Source: Geobacter sp.
GTDB lineage: Bacteria > Desulfobacterota > Desulfuromonadia > Geobacterales > Geobacteraceae
DNA: 64,000 nucleotides
Direction of reading: 5' to 3'
Assembly: GCA_016177775.1 (NCBI GenBank)
Contig: JACOUQ010000022.1
Location: 1-64,000, forward strand
Numbering within the stretch: the stretch's first letter is position 1; each line of letters starts with the position of its first letter. Shown here piece by piece: positions 28,426 to 36,964 of this stretch. The notes under the pieces are model-generated. The model had not been told where the DNA came from and ran no database searches. It saw only the letters and a list, made by a program, of their open reading frames with translations. The translations under genes were made by a program, and so were the position numbers.

Positions 28426-29196
28426 ATGGTTCACCCAACAGCCATCATTGCCCCTGGCGCGGAGCTGGCGGACGATGTGGAAATAGGCCCATACGCGGTC
28501 ATTGGTCAGAATGTGAAAATCGGGCGGGGGACGAAGGTTGGCCCCCACACGGTAATCGAGGGATGGACCGAGATCGGCGAGGAGAACCAGATATTCCATC
28601 TGGCCTCTGTAGGCGGCATCCCCCAGGACCTGAAGTACAGGGGGGAGGAAACCTGGCTTCGGATCGGCAACCGGAACATAATCCGGGAGTACACGACAAT
28701 TCATCCCGGAACCGTGACCGGCGACAACGAAACCACCATCGGCGACGGTAATCTCTTCATGGCCTATTGTCACGTGGCCCACGACTGCCATATCGGCAAT
28801 CATGTCATCATGGCAAACGGCGCTACGCTGGCCGGACATGTAAGTGTGCAGGATTATGCAATTCTCGGGGGACTGTCAGCAATTCACCAGTTCGTCACCA
28901 TCGGCGCCCATGTGATGCTTGGCGGCGGCGCCATGCTCGGTCAAGACGTGCCACCATTTACCACTGCGACCGGCGACCGGGCAAGGCTGCGCGGTTTGAA
29001 TACGGTCGGCCTCAGGCGCCGCGGGTTTTCCGAGGAAGCCATATCCGCCCTGAAAAAAGCCTATCGTATTCTTGTTTTCTCCAAACTGAAGATCAGCGAT
29101 GCGCTGGCCCGCATCAGGGCCGAGGTGCCGCAACTGCCGGAAGTGCTTACTTTCGTGGAATTCGTCGAAAAATCCGAAAGGGGGATTTGCCGCTGA
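28426..29196 (+). CDS. lpxA: UDP-N-acetylglucosamine (or diamino analogue) acyltransferase LpxA
   Basis: ATG 28426 gives 256 residues beginning MVHPTAIIAPGAELADDVEI; an in-frame start at 28366 falls in repeat sequence and is rejected. It has hexapeptide repeats forming a left-handed beta-helix, the catalytic His region YCHVAHDCHIGNHVIMAN, and the GLRRRGFS hinge before a helical C-terminus. It performs the first committed acylation of lipid A. The adjacent gnnA and gnnB genes suggest the substrate may be the 3-amino analogue, giving an amide-linked chain. The stop overlaps the gnnA ATG. Confidence 0.96.
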   Translation: MVHPTAIIAPGAELADDVEIGPYAVIGQNVKIGRGTKVGPHTVIEGWTEIGEENQIFHLASVGGIPQDLKYRGEETWLRIGNRNIIREYTTIHPGTVTGDNETTIGDGNLFMAYCHVAHDCHIGNHVIMANGATLAGHVSVQDYAILGGLSAIHQFVTIGAHVMLGGGAMLGQDVPPFTTATGDRARLRGLNTVGLRRRGFSEEAISALKKAYRILVFSKLKISDALARIRAEVPQLPEVLTFVEFVEKSERGICR

Positions 29197-30125
29197 TGAA
29201 AAAGCTCAGGACCGCGGTCATAGGTGTCGGATACCTTGGACAGTTTCATGCGGAAAAATACGCCAGCATCCCCGAATCGGAGCTTGTCGGGGTAGTGGAC
29301 GCCAGCCCGGCAAGGGCCGAGGAGGTGGCGCAGAAGGTGGGCGCCAAAGCATACACCGATTACCGGGAGCTCCTTGGCTTGGTGGATGCGGTGAGCATCG
29401 TGGTGCCGACCCAGTATCATTACGAGGTTGCGAAGGCATTTCTCTCCGCCGGCGTGCACGTTCTGCTGGAGAAACCGATCACCACCACCGTGGAGGAGGC
29501 GGACGAGCTGATCCGCATCGCCGGGGAGAAGAAGCTTATTTTTCAGGTGGGTCACTTGGAGCGGTTCAATCCGGTGGTATTGGCCATGGACGGTGTGCTG
29601 ACCGAGCCACGCTTCATCGAGTCGGTCCGTATCGCTCCCTTCAAACCGCGCGGCACTGACGTGAATGTTGTGCTTGATCTGATGATCCACGACATCGACA
29701 TCATCCAGTACCTGGTGAACTCCCCTGTGAAGCAGATAAACTCCATCGGCGCGCCGGTATTCACCGACGAGGAGGACATCGCCAACGCCCGCATCCAGTT
29801 CGAGAACGGCTGCGTGGCCAATGTCACGGCGAGCCGCATCAGCATGAAGAGCGAGCGGCGGATGCGGATATTCCAGGCCGATGCCTACATCTCCCTCGAC
29901 TTCCAGAACAAGAAGGTGGCCGTGTTCCGCAAAGGGCAGGGGGAGTTGTTCCCGGGCATGCCGAACATCAGTATCGACGAGAAGGAGCTTCCGCAGGGGG
30001 ACGCCCTGAAGAGCGAGATCGCCGATTTCCTCGACTGCGTCGCCACCGGCAGGGAGCCGCGGGTAAGCGGAGAGGACGGCAAGCGGGCGCTGGAAATAGC
30101 GCTGATGATTAATAAAAAACTGTGA
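29196..30125 (+). CDS. gnnA: Gfo/Idh/MocA oxidoreductase, GnnA-like
   Basis: This 309-residue NAD-dependent oxidoreductase has a Rossmann motif (VIGVGYLGQFHAEKY), the EKP triad region VLLEKPITTTVEEAD, and a C-terminal substrate domain with DLMIHDIDIIQYL. In Acidithiobacillus ferrooxidans, GnnA (oxidation at C3 of UDP-GlcNAc) and GnnB (transamination) are encoded next to lpxA and make the 2,3-diamino sugar donor of lipid A. The identical lpxA-oxidoreductase-aminotransferase-lpxB order supports the same role here. The start overlaps the lpxA stop (TGATG). Confidence 0.82.
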   Translation: MKKLRTAVIGVGYLGQFHAEKYASIPESELVGVVDASPARAEEVAQKVGAKAYTDYRELLGLVDAVSIVVPTQYHYEVAKAFLSAGVHVLLEKPITTTVEEADELIRIAGEKKLIFQVGHLERFNPVVLAMDGVLTEPRFIESVRIAPFKPRGTDVNVVLDLMIHDIDIIQYLVNSPVKQINSIGAPVFTDEEDIANARIQFENGCVANVTASRISMKSERRMRIFQADAYISLDFQNKKVAVFRKGQGELFPGMPNISIDEKELPQGDALKSEIADFLDCVATGREPRVSGEDGKRALEIALMINKKL

Positions 30126-30222
30126 AGGGTGAAAGGTGAAGGGTGAAAGTAAGAACCATCACCAGATTCTTAGGTTTTTTCTTTGACCCTTCACTATTCA
30201 CAATTCACGATTCACGAGGTTC
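30125..30222 (+). repeat. GGTGAAG-type intergenic repeat with inverted second half
   Basis: GAAGGGTGAAAGGTGAAGGGTGAAAG after the gnnA stop; reverse-sense TTCACTATTCACAATTCACGATTCACG copies before gnnB. Confidence 0.75.
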
Positions 30223-30225
30223 AAT

Positions 30226-31317
30226 ATGATTCCAATGGTTGACCTGAAAAACCAGTACCTGAGCATGAAGGATGAGATAGACAGGGGAATCTTGGAGGCG
30301 CTGGAGAAGACACAGTTCATCCTCGGCCCTAACGTGACCGCGTTCGAGGAGGAGGCCGCCGCATTCCTTGGGGCGAAATTCGCCGTGGGGTGCGCTTCCG
30401 GCACCGATGCCCTTCATCTGGCCCTGGCCGCGGCAGGGATAACAGAGGGGGATGAGGTCATCACCTCCCCGTTCACCTTCATAGCTACCGCCGAGGCGAT
30501 CCGCTATGTGGGCGCCACCCCCGTTTTCGTTGATGTGGACCCCCGCACCTTCAACATCGATCCTGCCTTGATCGAGGCGGCCATTACTCCCAGGACCAGG
30601 GCGCTCATACCAGTCCACATATTCGGCCAGCCGGCCGACATGGCGCTGATCGAGGCTATCTGCGAAAAGCACAACCTCCTTCTGATCGAGGACTGCGCCC
30701 AGTCATTCGGTGCTGCCATTGGCGGCAAGATGACCGGCACCATCGGCCTTGCAGGGTGCCACAGCTTCTTCCCAAGCAAGAACCTTGGCTGTTACGGTGA
30801 CGGCGGCATGGTGACCACCGATTCGCCTGAGATGGCCGAGCAGTTGAAGGTGCTCAGGAATCACGGCAGCAAGGTGCGCTACCATCACTCAGTGATCGGC
30901 TTTAACAGCCGACTTGATGAGCTTCAAGCGGTCATCCTGCGGGCTAAACTGAAGAGGGTATCAGGATATAACGAGAACCGCCGCCGCGTGGCCCATCTCT
31001 ACTCCGGCCTTCTGGCGGACACAGGCGTGACTCCGCCGTTCGAGGATGGAAACGGGATACACGTCTATCATCAGTACACCGTCCTGACCGACCGGCGCGA
31101 TGCGATCATGAAGGCCCTGGGTGATGCCGGAATCGCATCCGCCATCTACTATCCCATTCCGCTCCACCGCCAGGAGGTCTTTGCCGATGCCTGCCGGGAT
31201 ATTTCGCTCCTTGTCTCGGAAGATGTGGCCTCCCGCTGCATGTCGCTTCCCATATTCCCGGAAATGACCGAGGAGCAGGTGCGGGAAGTGGTGAGAGTGA
31301 TAAAGAGCGCGCTGTAG
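30226..31317 (+). CDS. gnnB: DegT/DnrJ/EryC1 aminotransferase, GnnB-like
   Basis: The 363-residue PLP enzyme has the family's phosphate-binding ASGTDALHLAL segment, the DCAQSFGA motif, and the PLP lysine in HSFFPSKNLGCYGDGGM, followed by NSRLDELQAVILRAKL. It should transaminate the 3-keto sugar made by the upstream oxidoreductase, using glutamate, to give UDP-GlcNAc3N. WecE-like or perosamine-synthase-like activity is the alternative, but position between lpxA and lpxB argues for GnnB. Confidence 0.82.
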   Translation: MIPMVDLKNQYLSMKDEIDRGILEALEKTQFILGPNVTAFEEEAAAFLGAKFAVGCASGTDALHLALAAAGITEGDEVITSPFTFIATAEAIRYVGATPVFVDVDPRTFNIDPALIEAAITPRTRALIPVHIFGQPADMALIEAICEKHNLLLIEDCAQSFGAAIGGKMTGTIGLAGCHSFFPSKNLGCYGDGGMVTTDSPEMAEQLKVLRNHGSKVRYHHSVIGFNSRLDELQAVILRAKLKRVSGYNENRRRVAHLYSGLLADTGVTPPFEDGNGIHVYHQYTVLTDRRDAIMKALGDAGIASAIYYPIPLHRQEVFADACRDISLLVSEDVASRCMSLPIFPEMTEEQVREVVRVIKSAL

Positions 31318-31339
31318 GAGAAATTTTGCGGTATTTATT

Positions 31340-31369
31340 GTAGAGACGCCCCGCCGGGGCGTCTCTACG
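31340..31369. repeat. perfect palindrome (GTAGAGACGCCCC type)
   Basis: GTAGAGACGCCCCG and CGGGGCGTCTCTAC arms back to back. It belongs to the GTAGGG class of elements and could attenuate transcription, although no strict U-run follows (only GTTTTG). Confidence 0.8.
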
Positions 31370-31389
31370 TTTTGAATAACGGAGAATTC

Positions 31390-32526
31390 TTGAACAAACG
31401 GATAATGATAGTGGCCGGCGAGGCTTCCGGCGACCTCCACGGCGCCAATCTGGTCAAGGAGATTCACAGGCTCGATCCCGGCATCTCGTTTGTCGGCATC
31501 GGCGGCGCGCGGATGCGGGAAGCTGGCGTGGAGACCGTGGAGGACGCGGCCAAAATGGCTGTGGTCGGCCTGGTGGAGGTGGTCGCCCATTTCGACGTGA
31601 TCTATCGGGCATTCACGGCATTGAAACGCATTCTTGTCGAGGATCCGCCAGATCTCCTGATCCTGATCGATTACCCCGACTTCAACCTGCGCCTGGCCAA
31701 GGTCGCCAAGTCACGCGGGGTCAAGGTGCTTTACTACATCAGCCCGCAGGTCTGGGCCTGGCGGGTAGGGAGGGTGAAGAAGATCGCCCGGCTTGTGGAC
31801 CATATGGCCGTGGTCTTTCCGTTCGAGGTCCCTTTCTACGAGAAGGAGGGGGTGCCGGTCACATTCGTGGGGCATCCGCTGGTGGACCAGGTGCATCCGA
31901 CCATGCAGCGCGAAGAGGCAATGCGAGCCTTCGGCCTCGACCCCGCCCGACGGACGGTCGGCCTCTTTCCCGGAAGCCGCAGGAGCGAGATCCACCACAT
32001 TTTTACTATAATTCTTGATACTGCGAAGCTTCTCTCGGAGAGGTATCCTGACCTTCAGTTCGTTCTCCCGCTTGCGTCAAGTCTCGAACGGTCCGATCTG
32101 TTGCCGCGGATTGAAGCCGCGGGGATGGATGTCTCCATTGTCGATGGCCAGAGCCATGATGTGGCCAACGTATGCGATGCAATCGTCACTGTTTCGGGGA
32201 CAGTCACGCTGGAAATCGCGCTGATCGGCACTCCCATGGTCATCATATACCGTGTTTCTCCCATCACCTACGAGATTGGCAAGAGGCTGGTACGGATCGA
32301 CCATGCCGGCATCTGCAATATAGTTGCCGGAGAACGGATCGTGCAAGAGCTTATCCAGCACGACGCAGAGCCTGGGAAGATCGCTGAAGAGATAGGGCGA
32401 ATCCTGGGTGACAGGAAATATGCCGACGGTATGCGCGCCAGGCTTTCGCAGGTACGGGAAAAACTCGGGAAACAGGGCGGGTCGGCCGAAGTGGCGCGCA
32501 TTGCCCTCCAAATGATAGGAAACTGA
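31390..32526 (+). CDS. lpxB: lipid-A-disaccharide synthase LpxB
   Basis: TTG 31390 lies 6 bp after GGAGA and gives 378 residues; TTG 31372 and ATG 31405 are alternatives. The GT19 enzyme condenses UDP-2,3-diacyl-sugar with lipid X. Visible motifs: IMIVAGEASGDLHGANLV at the N-terminus, YYISPQVWAWRVGRVKKI, FVGHPLVDQ, LFPGSRRSEI and SGTVTLEIALIGTPMVIIYR. Peripheral membrane protein. msbA starts 6 bp after its stop. Confidence 0.95.
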   Translation: MNKRIMIVAGEASGDLHGANLVKEIHRLDPGISFVGIGGARMREAGVETVEDAAKMAVVGLVEVVAHFDVIYRAFTALKRILVEDPPDLLILIDYPDFNLRLAKVAKSRGVKVLYYISPQVWAWRVGRVKKIARLVDHMAVVFPFEVPFYEKEGVPVTFVGHPLVDQVHPTMQREEAMRAFGLDPARRTVGLFPGSRRSEIHHIFTIILDTAKLLSERYPDLQFVLPLASSLERSDLLPRIEAAGMDVSIVDGQSHDVANVCDAIVTVSGTVTLEIALIGTPMVIIYRVSPITYEIGKRLVRIDHAGICNIVAGERIVQELIQHDAEPGKIAEEIGRILGDRKYADGMRARLSQVREKLGKQGGSAEVARIALQMIGN

Positions 32527-32532
32527 CGGCAG

Positions 32533-34251
32533 ATGCAAACTTTCAAGCGACTCATACGTTACAGCAAGCCTTACTGGTTGCGCATCGTCATCTCCATGAC
32601 CGCCTCCTTCGGTGTCGGTGGGACTGACGCGGCCCTTGCCTGGCTGATCGAACCGCTGATGCGGAAGATCTTCACCGAGAAGAATCTGTTCATATTCAAG
32701 CTTCTTCCTCTGGCGATCCTGGCGATTTATATTTTCCGCGGGATCTGTCGCTATCTACAGGATTACTTCATCAGGACCGCTGGGCAGCTTGCCATACAGG
32801 ACATCCGGAACGAGATTTACTCCAGCAATATGCGGTTGTCGCTGCGCTTCTTTCACCGTAACCCTGCAGGCATCCTGATGTCGCGGGTGGTGAACGACGT
32901 GGGGCAGATGCAGGACGGCGTCGCCAATGTCGTTACCGGTCTGCTTCGTGACGGCGTTACGGCACTCGGCCTTTTGGCCGTCATCTTCTACCGCAACTGG
33001 CAGCTGGCCATCATCTCGCTCCTGGTCATACCTCTGACCGCGGTGCCGGCCCAGAAAATAGGCCGGCGCATCAAGAACCTTTCCAAGCAGTCACTGGGCC
33101 GGTTGGGGGATATCACCAGCATCCTGCAGGAGACCTTTACCGGCATCAAGGTGATAAAGGCTTTCGGGCTTGCCGAGCGCAAGACTGGCGAGTTCAGGGC
33201 CACAAATCTGGAATATTACCGTTTCGTGAGGAAGACTTACAAGTATGATGCCATGAATGCACCGGTCATGGAGATGATCATGGCATTAGGCATCGCATCG
33301 GTTGTCTGGTTTGGCGGAAAGGATGTCTTGCAGGGACAGATGACCCCCGAGGCTTTTTTCTCGTTCGTCGTGGCGATGGGGATGCTGTACAGTCCGATAA
33401 AAAAGCTGCTCAGCGCCTATACATCGGTCCAGAGATCACTGGCCGCGGCGGAACGCGTTTTCGAGATCATAGACGAGAAGCCGGATATCGAGGACCCCTC
33501 AGAACCGCTTACGCTCCGCGAAGCCAAGGGGGAGGTCGAATTCCGTAATGTCACCTTCCGGTATGGCGATGAGGAGGTCCTCAGGAACGTAAGCCTATCG
33601 GCCCGGAAGGGGGAAGTGGTGGCGCTGGTCGGCCCCTCCGGCGCCGGTAAGACAACCATTGCTTCGCTTATTTCACGCTTCTACGATGTGAACGACGGTG
33701 CGGTCCTGATTGACGGTATTGATGTCCGTAGGCTGCGCATTGACGACCTGATGCGGCAGATCGCCCTGGTGGACCAGGAAACCATACTGTTCAACGACAC
33801 CATTGCCAACAATATCCGTTACGGCAAGAGTAATGCCACCGATGATGAGGTGGAGCGGGCCGCCCGGGCAGCCTTTGCCCATGATTTCATCCTTGAGATG
33901 CCGGAAGGATATCGGACCAACATCGGCGACCGCGGCGTGCGCCTGTCCGGGGGGCAGCGCCAGCGTCTCTGCATTGCCAGGGCGATCTTGAAAGACGCCC
34001 CGATCCTGCTTCTGGACGAGGCCACCAGTGCGCTCGACACCGAGAGTGAGCAGATGGTGCAGCAGGCCCTCAACAACCTTATGTCCAACCGCACCACCTT
34101 TGTAATCGCGCACCGTCTCTCCACCATTCTCCATGCAGATCGTATCGTGGTATTGGATAAAGGGGAGATCGTGGAGTCTGGAAGGCACGAGGCACTGTTG
34201 GCAAAGGACGGGCTGTACAAGAAGCTGTACGACATGCAGTTCAATATTTAG
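32533..34251 (+). CDS. msbA: lipid A export ABC transporter MsbA
   Basis: The 572-residue half-transporter has six membrane helices (about 20-310) and one nucleotide-binding domain. It shows Walker A GPSGAGKTT (about 367), Q-loop ALVDQETILFNDT, signature LSGGQRQRLCIARAI, Walker B ILLLDEATSALD and the switch IAHRLSTI. As a homodimer it flips core-lipid A across the inner membrane. Its place between lpxB and waaA supports lipid A flippase over drug export. Confidence 0.93.
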   Translation: MQTFKRLIRYSKPYWLRIVISMTASFGVGGTDAALAWLIEPLMRKIFTEKNLFIFKLLPLAILAIYIFRGICRYLQDYFIRTAGQLAIQDIRNEIYSSNMRLSLRFFHRNPAGILMSRVVNDVGQMQDGVANVVTGLLRDGVTALGLLAVIFYRNWQLAIISLLVIPLTAVPAQKIGRRIKNLSKQSLGRLGDITSILQETFTGIKVIKAFGLAERKTGEFRATNLEYYRFVRKTYKYDAMNAPVMEMIMALGIASVVWFGGKDVLQGQMTPEAFFSFVVAMGMLYSPIKKLLSAYTSVQRSLAAAERVFEIIDEKPDIEDPSEPLTLREAKGEVEFRNVTFRYGDEEVLRNVSLSARKGEVVALVGPSGAGKTTIASLISRFYDVNDGAVLIDGIDVRRLRIDDLMRQIALVDQETILFNDTIANNIRYGKSNATDDEVERAARAAFAHDFILEMPEGYRTNIGDRGVRLSGGQRQRLCIARAILKDAPILLLDEATSALDTESEQMVQQALNNLMSNRTTFVIAHRLSTILHADRIVVLDKGEIVESGRHEALLAKDGLYKKLYDMQFNI

Positions 34252-34334
34252 GGACTGGAGATTGGAGATTGGGGACTAGTATGTAAATCTAAAAACCAGT
34301 CCCTAGTCCCTGGTCCCCAGTCCCTGGTTCTCAA
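34252..34334 (+). repeat. GGGACTG-type intergenic repeat with inverted second half
   Basis: GGGACTGGAGATTGGAGATTGGGGACTAG right after the msbA stop and CAGTCCCTAGTCCCTGGTCCCCAGTCCCTGG-like reverse copies before waaA. The halves can pair into a long imperfect stem. Confidence 0.8.
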
Positions 34335-34335
34335 A

Positions 34336-35637
34336 ATGCTCTACTTCCTTTACGACATCGTATGGCTCCTTGCCCTGCCGTTTATCATTCTCGCGGCGCT
34401 GACCCGCACCATGCGCGGCAAGCGGCGGCGCGAAGGGCTCGGGGAGAGGTTCGGCTTCATTGCGCCGGAGAAGCTTACTCTCCTTGCCGGTCACAAGGTA
34501 ATCTGGCTGCACGCCGTCTCCGTCGGCGAGACCATCGCCGCCAAGCCGCTTATCAAGGCCATCCGCCAAAAATTCCCCAACCACAGAATCGTCCTTTCCA
34601 ACGTGACTGAAACCGGCCATGAAATTGCCGCCGGACTTGCCGATATCGACATCCCCTTCTATTTTCCCTTTGACCTGTCATTGTTTGCCGGCCGGGCGCT
34701 TCGCTCTGTCAACCCTTCCTGCATCGTTGTCGTGGAGACGGAAATCTGGCCTAATTTTCTCCATGCCGCAAACCGCATGGGGATTCCGGTCATGCTGGCA
34801 AACGGCCGCATCTCCGACAGGTCGTTTGGCAGGTACATGAAGTTTGCTCGGGTTTTCCGGCGAATACTGCCCGATTTCGCCGCACTCTGCATGCAGACTG
34901 CCGAGGACGCCCGCCGCATCAGGGCAATGGGTGCTCCTGCCGAGTCGGTGCATGCTGTGGGGAACCTGAAGTACGACATCCCTCTTCGGTTGCCGGCGGA
35001 AGAAAAGAAGGGCTCCTTGCGCCGAAAATACGGCCTGCCCGCGCGGATGCCGGTATTCATAGCAGCAAGTACGCACAAGGGGGAAGAGGAGCATGTTGCG
35101 GATGCCTATCGGAAACTTCTCTCCGATGGTGCCGAGCTGACTCTGACTCTTGTGCCGCGCCATCCGGAGCGGGCGGGGGAAGTGGTTTCAATTCTCGCCG
35201 GCCGCGGTATCACTTGCAGGCTCAGGTCTGCACTGGGTGCCGAGCCGGAGCCGCTCCGCGTCGGGGAGGCACTTCTTGTCGACACGATCGGCGAGTTGAT
35301 GGACCTTTACTCCGCCTCTGACATTGCCTTTGTCGGGGGGAGTTTCATGCCCGTCGGCGGGCATAACGTGCTGGAACCGGCATCATGCATGCTTCCGGTC
35401 CTGTTCGGGCCTTATATGCACAATTTCCGCGAGATTTCCGAGCTGCTTCTGGCGCGTGGCGGTGCAATCCGGGTGGCAGACGCTGACGAACTCGCCCAGG
35501 CCCTCCATTCCTTGTTGACCAATCCGGCCCGCTGCCAAGTGTTGGGCGAGAATGGCGCGCGCCTGCTTACCGAAAACGCCGGCGCAACCGAGAGGCACCT
35601 GGAGATAATGGCCAGCCTGATGAGGAGTGAGGGGTGA
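34336..35637 (+). CDS. waaA: 3-deoxy-D-manno-octulosonic acid transferase
   Basis: The 433-residue GT30 enzyme transfers Kdo to lipid IVA. It has an N-terminal membrane anchor (IVWLLALPFIILAALT), RREGLGERFG, IWLHAVSVGETIAAKPLI, VETEIWPNFL, the acceptor-side LANGRISDRSF and the nucleotide-binding SFMPVGGHNVLEPA (usually GGHNxLEP). The start ATG 34336 lies inside the end of the repeat. The last codons and the lpxK start form a GGTGAGG repeat (35619-35652), so both protein ends there are repeat-derived. Confidence 0.95.
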   Translation: MLYFLYDIVWLLALPFIILAALTRTMRGKRRREGLGERFGFIAPEKLTLLAGHKVIWLHAVSVGETIAAKPLIKAIRQKFPNHRIVLSNVTETGHEIAAGLADIDIPFYFPFDLSLFAGRALRSVNPSCIVVVETEIWPNFLHAANRMGIPVMLANGRISDRSFGRYMKFARVFRRILPDFAALCMQTAEDARRIRAMGAPAESVHAVGNLKYDIPLRLPAEEKKGSLRRKYGLPARMPVFIAASTHKGEEEHVADAYRKLLSDGAELTLTLVPRHPERAGEVVSILAGRGITCRLRSALGAEPEPLRVGEALLVDTIGELMDLYSASDIAFVGGSFMPVGGHNVLEPASCMLPVLFGPYMHNFREISELLLARGGAIRVADADELAQALHSLLTNPARCQVLGENGARLLTENAGATERHLEIMASLMRSEG

Positions 35638-36701
35638 GGGGTGAGGAGTATATAAAAAGGCTGTGGGAGGGTGACCGGCGAGATATCCTTGACCGTCTGC
35701 TGTTCTCCTTTCTCTGCCTTCTCTCGATCCCGTATGCGCTCGCCCTCCGTTTCAGGGCCTTTTGCTACCGGATGGGTGTTTTCCGCAGTCGCACCCTCGA
35801 CAGGCCGGTAATTTCCGTAGGCAATATAACGGTTGGGGGTACCGGGAAGACACCTACGACCATTATGCTGGCGAAACTCCTGATGATCCGGGGCAAGCGC
35901 GTGGCGGTCCTCTCCCGGGGCTATCGCTCAAAATCGGGCCGGGAGGCCAGGATTGTCTCCGACGGAAGATCCTTCCTCCTTTCCCCGGAAGAGGCAGGGG
36001 ATGAGCCTTATCTCATGGCCCGTTCTGTCCCCGGACTCATGGTGATAACCGGGGCCGACCGTTATGGCGCCGGTCTTCTGGCGCAGCAGCGTCTCAAGCC
36101 GGATATATTCATTCTGGACGACGGCTTCCAGCACCTGCGGCTGCGGCGTGACCTTAACATCCTCCTCCTCGACTGCCGCACCCCTTTTGGCAACAACAGG
36201 ACCCTGCCGGCGGGTTTCCTGCGTGAGCCGGTCGCGGCTTCGGCCAGGGCAGATATTGTCATCCATACACGCTGTCAGGGGGGAAATGTTCCGGTGAGGC
36301 TGCCGAATATGCCGTCGTGCCGGTCGATGCATGTCCTTACCGGTGCTTCGCGTATGAAGGACGGGGCATTCATCTCATTCGATGCTTTTGCGGGGAAAAG
36401 GGGGCTTGCTTTTACCGGCATTGCAGACCCGCCGGCATTCTTCGATGCCTTGAGGAAAGAGGGGCTGGCGCTTGTGGCGACACAGAGCTTTTGCGACCAT
36501 GTTGCCTATGGCGAGGAGGAGATAGAAACCCTTTGCCGCCTGCGCGATGCCGCCGCCGCGGAATACCTGATCACCACGGAAAAGGATGCGGTCAAGTTGA
36601 CGCCATGGTTGGATAAACTTGGCGAGGTGCACGCTGCGCTGCTCGACATCAGGCTTGACGATTTGGCGCTGCTGGAAAAGGCCTTGGAGAAAGTGCTTTA
36701 A
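35634..36701 (+). CDS. lpxK: tetraacyldisaccharide 4'-kinase LpxK
   Basis: The 355-residue membrane-associated kinase phosphorylates the 4' position of the lipid A disaccharide. Walker A is SVGNITVGGTGKTPT, followed by AVLSRGYRSK, the catalytic DDGFQHLRLRRDLNILLLD region and a C-terminal ITTEKDAVKL motif, all typical. GTG 35634 overlaps the waaA stop by 4 bp and gives a repeat-coded MRGEEY start. It is followed by the Trm112-like gene, as in the lpxK-ycaR arrangement of E. coli. Confidence 0.95.
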   Translation: MRGEEYIKRLWEGDRRDILDRLLFSFLCLLSIPYALALRFRAFCYRMGVFRSRTLDRPVISVGNITVGGTGKTPTTIMLAKLLMIRGKRVAVLSRGYRSKSGREARIVSDGRSFLLSPEEAGDEPYLMARSVPGLMVITGADRYGAGLLAQQRLKPDIFILDDGFQHLRLRRDLNILLLDCRTPFGNNRTLPAGFLREPVAASARADIVIHTRCQGGNVPVRLPNMPSCRSMHVLTGASRMKDGAFISFDAFAGKRGLAFTGIADPPAFFDALRKEGLALVATQSFCDHVAYGEEEIETLCRLRDAAAAEYLITTEKDAVKLTPWLDKLGEVHAALLDIRLDDLALLEKALEKVL

Positions 36702-36716
36702 AAAAAGGGGGGAAAT

Positions 36717-36890
36717 ATGGCATTATCAAAGGAATTGCTCGACATTCTCGCCTGTCCGAAATGCAAGGGGGATATCGAGTTGCTTGCCGACGAATCTGGT
36801 CTGGTGTGCCGGGCGTGTTCCCTCCAGTACCCCATCCGCGAAGGGATTCCGGTGATGCTGTTGGATGAGGCGGAAAAAGTCGGGGAATAG
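36717..36890 (+). CDS. Trm112/YcaR-family zinc protein, 57 aa
   Basis: ATG 36717 follows a strong AAAAAAGGGGGGAAAT site. The 57-residue product reads MALSKELLDILACPKCKGDI and later VCRACSLQYPIREGIPVML, the standard UPF0434/Trm112 pattern with a CxxC and a second CxxC pair able to bind zinc. Homologues sit beside lpxK in many proteobacteria, and Trm112 proteins activate methyltransferases. The role in LPS synthesis is unknown. Confidence 0.92.
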   Translation: MALSKELLDILACPKCKGDIELLADESGLVCRACSLQYPIREGIPVMLLDEAEKVGE

Positions 36891-36944
36891 GGGTCGGGGA
36901 ATGGGGACCGGCAAAACCTTGTAGGGGCGAGGCATGCCTCGCCC
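36887..36944 (+). repeat. GGGGAAT repeat followed by a GTAGGGGCGA hairpin
   Basis: Degenerate GGGGTCG/GGGGAAT/GGGGACC units start at the Trm112-like stop, then a GTAG + GGGCGAGGCATGCCTCGCCC perfect hairpin (36921-36944). Both repeat classes occur side by side here. Confidence 0.75.
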
Positions 36945-36964
36945 GATCATTCGTCTGAGTAGGA

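Noticed and set aside
28767-29195. N-terminal extension of the GnnA-like protein
   Set aside because: It would be lpxA read in another frame; ATG 29196 gives a standard Rossmann start.
31340-31369. Rho-independent terminator between gnnB and lpxB
   Set aside because: The stem is perfect but no U-tract follows in either direction, and it matches the scattered GTAG-type palindromes.
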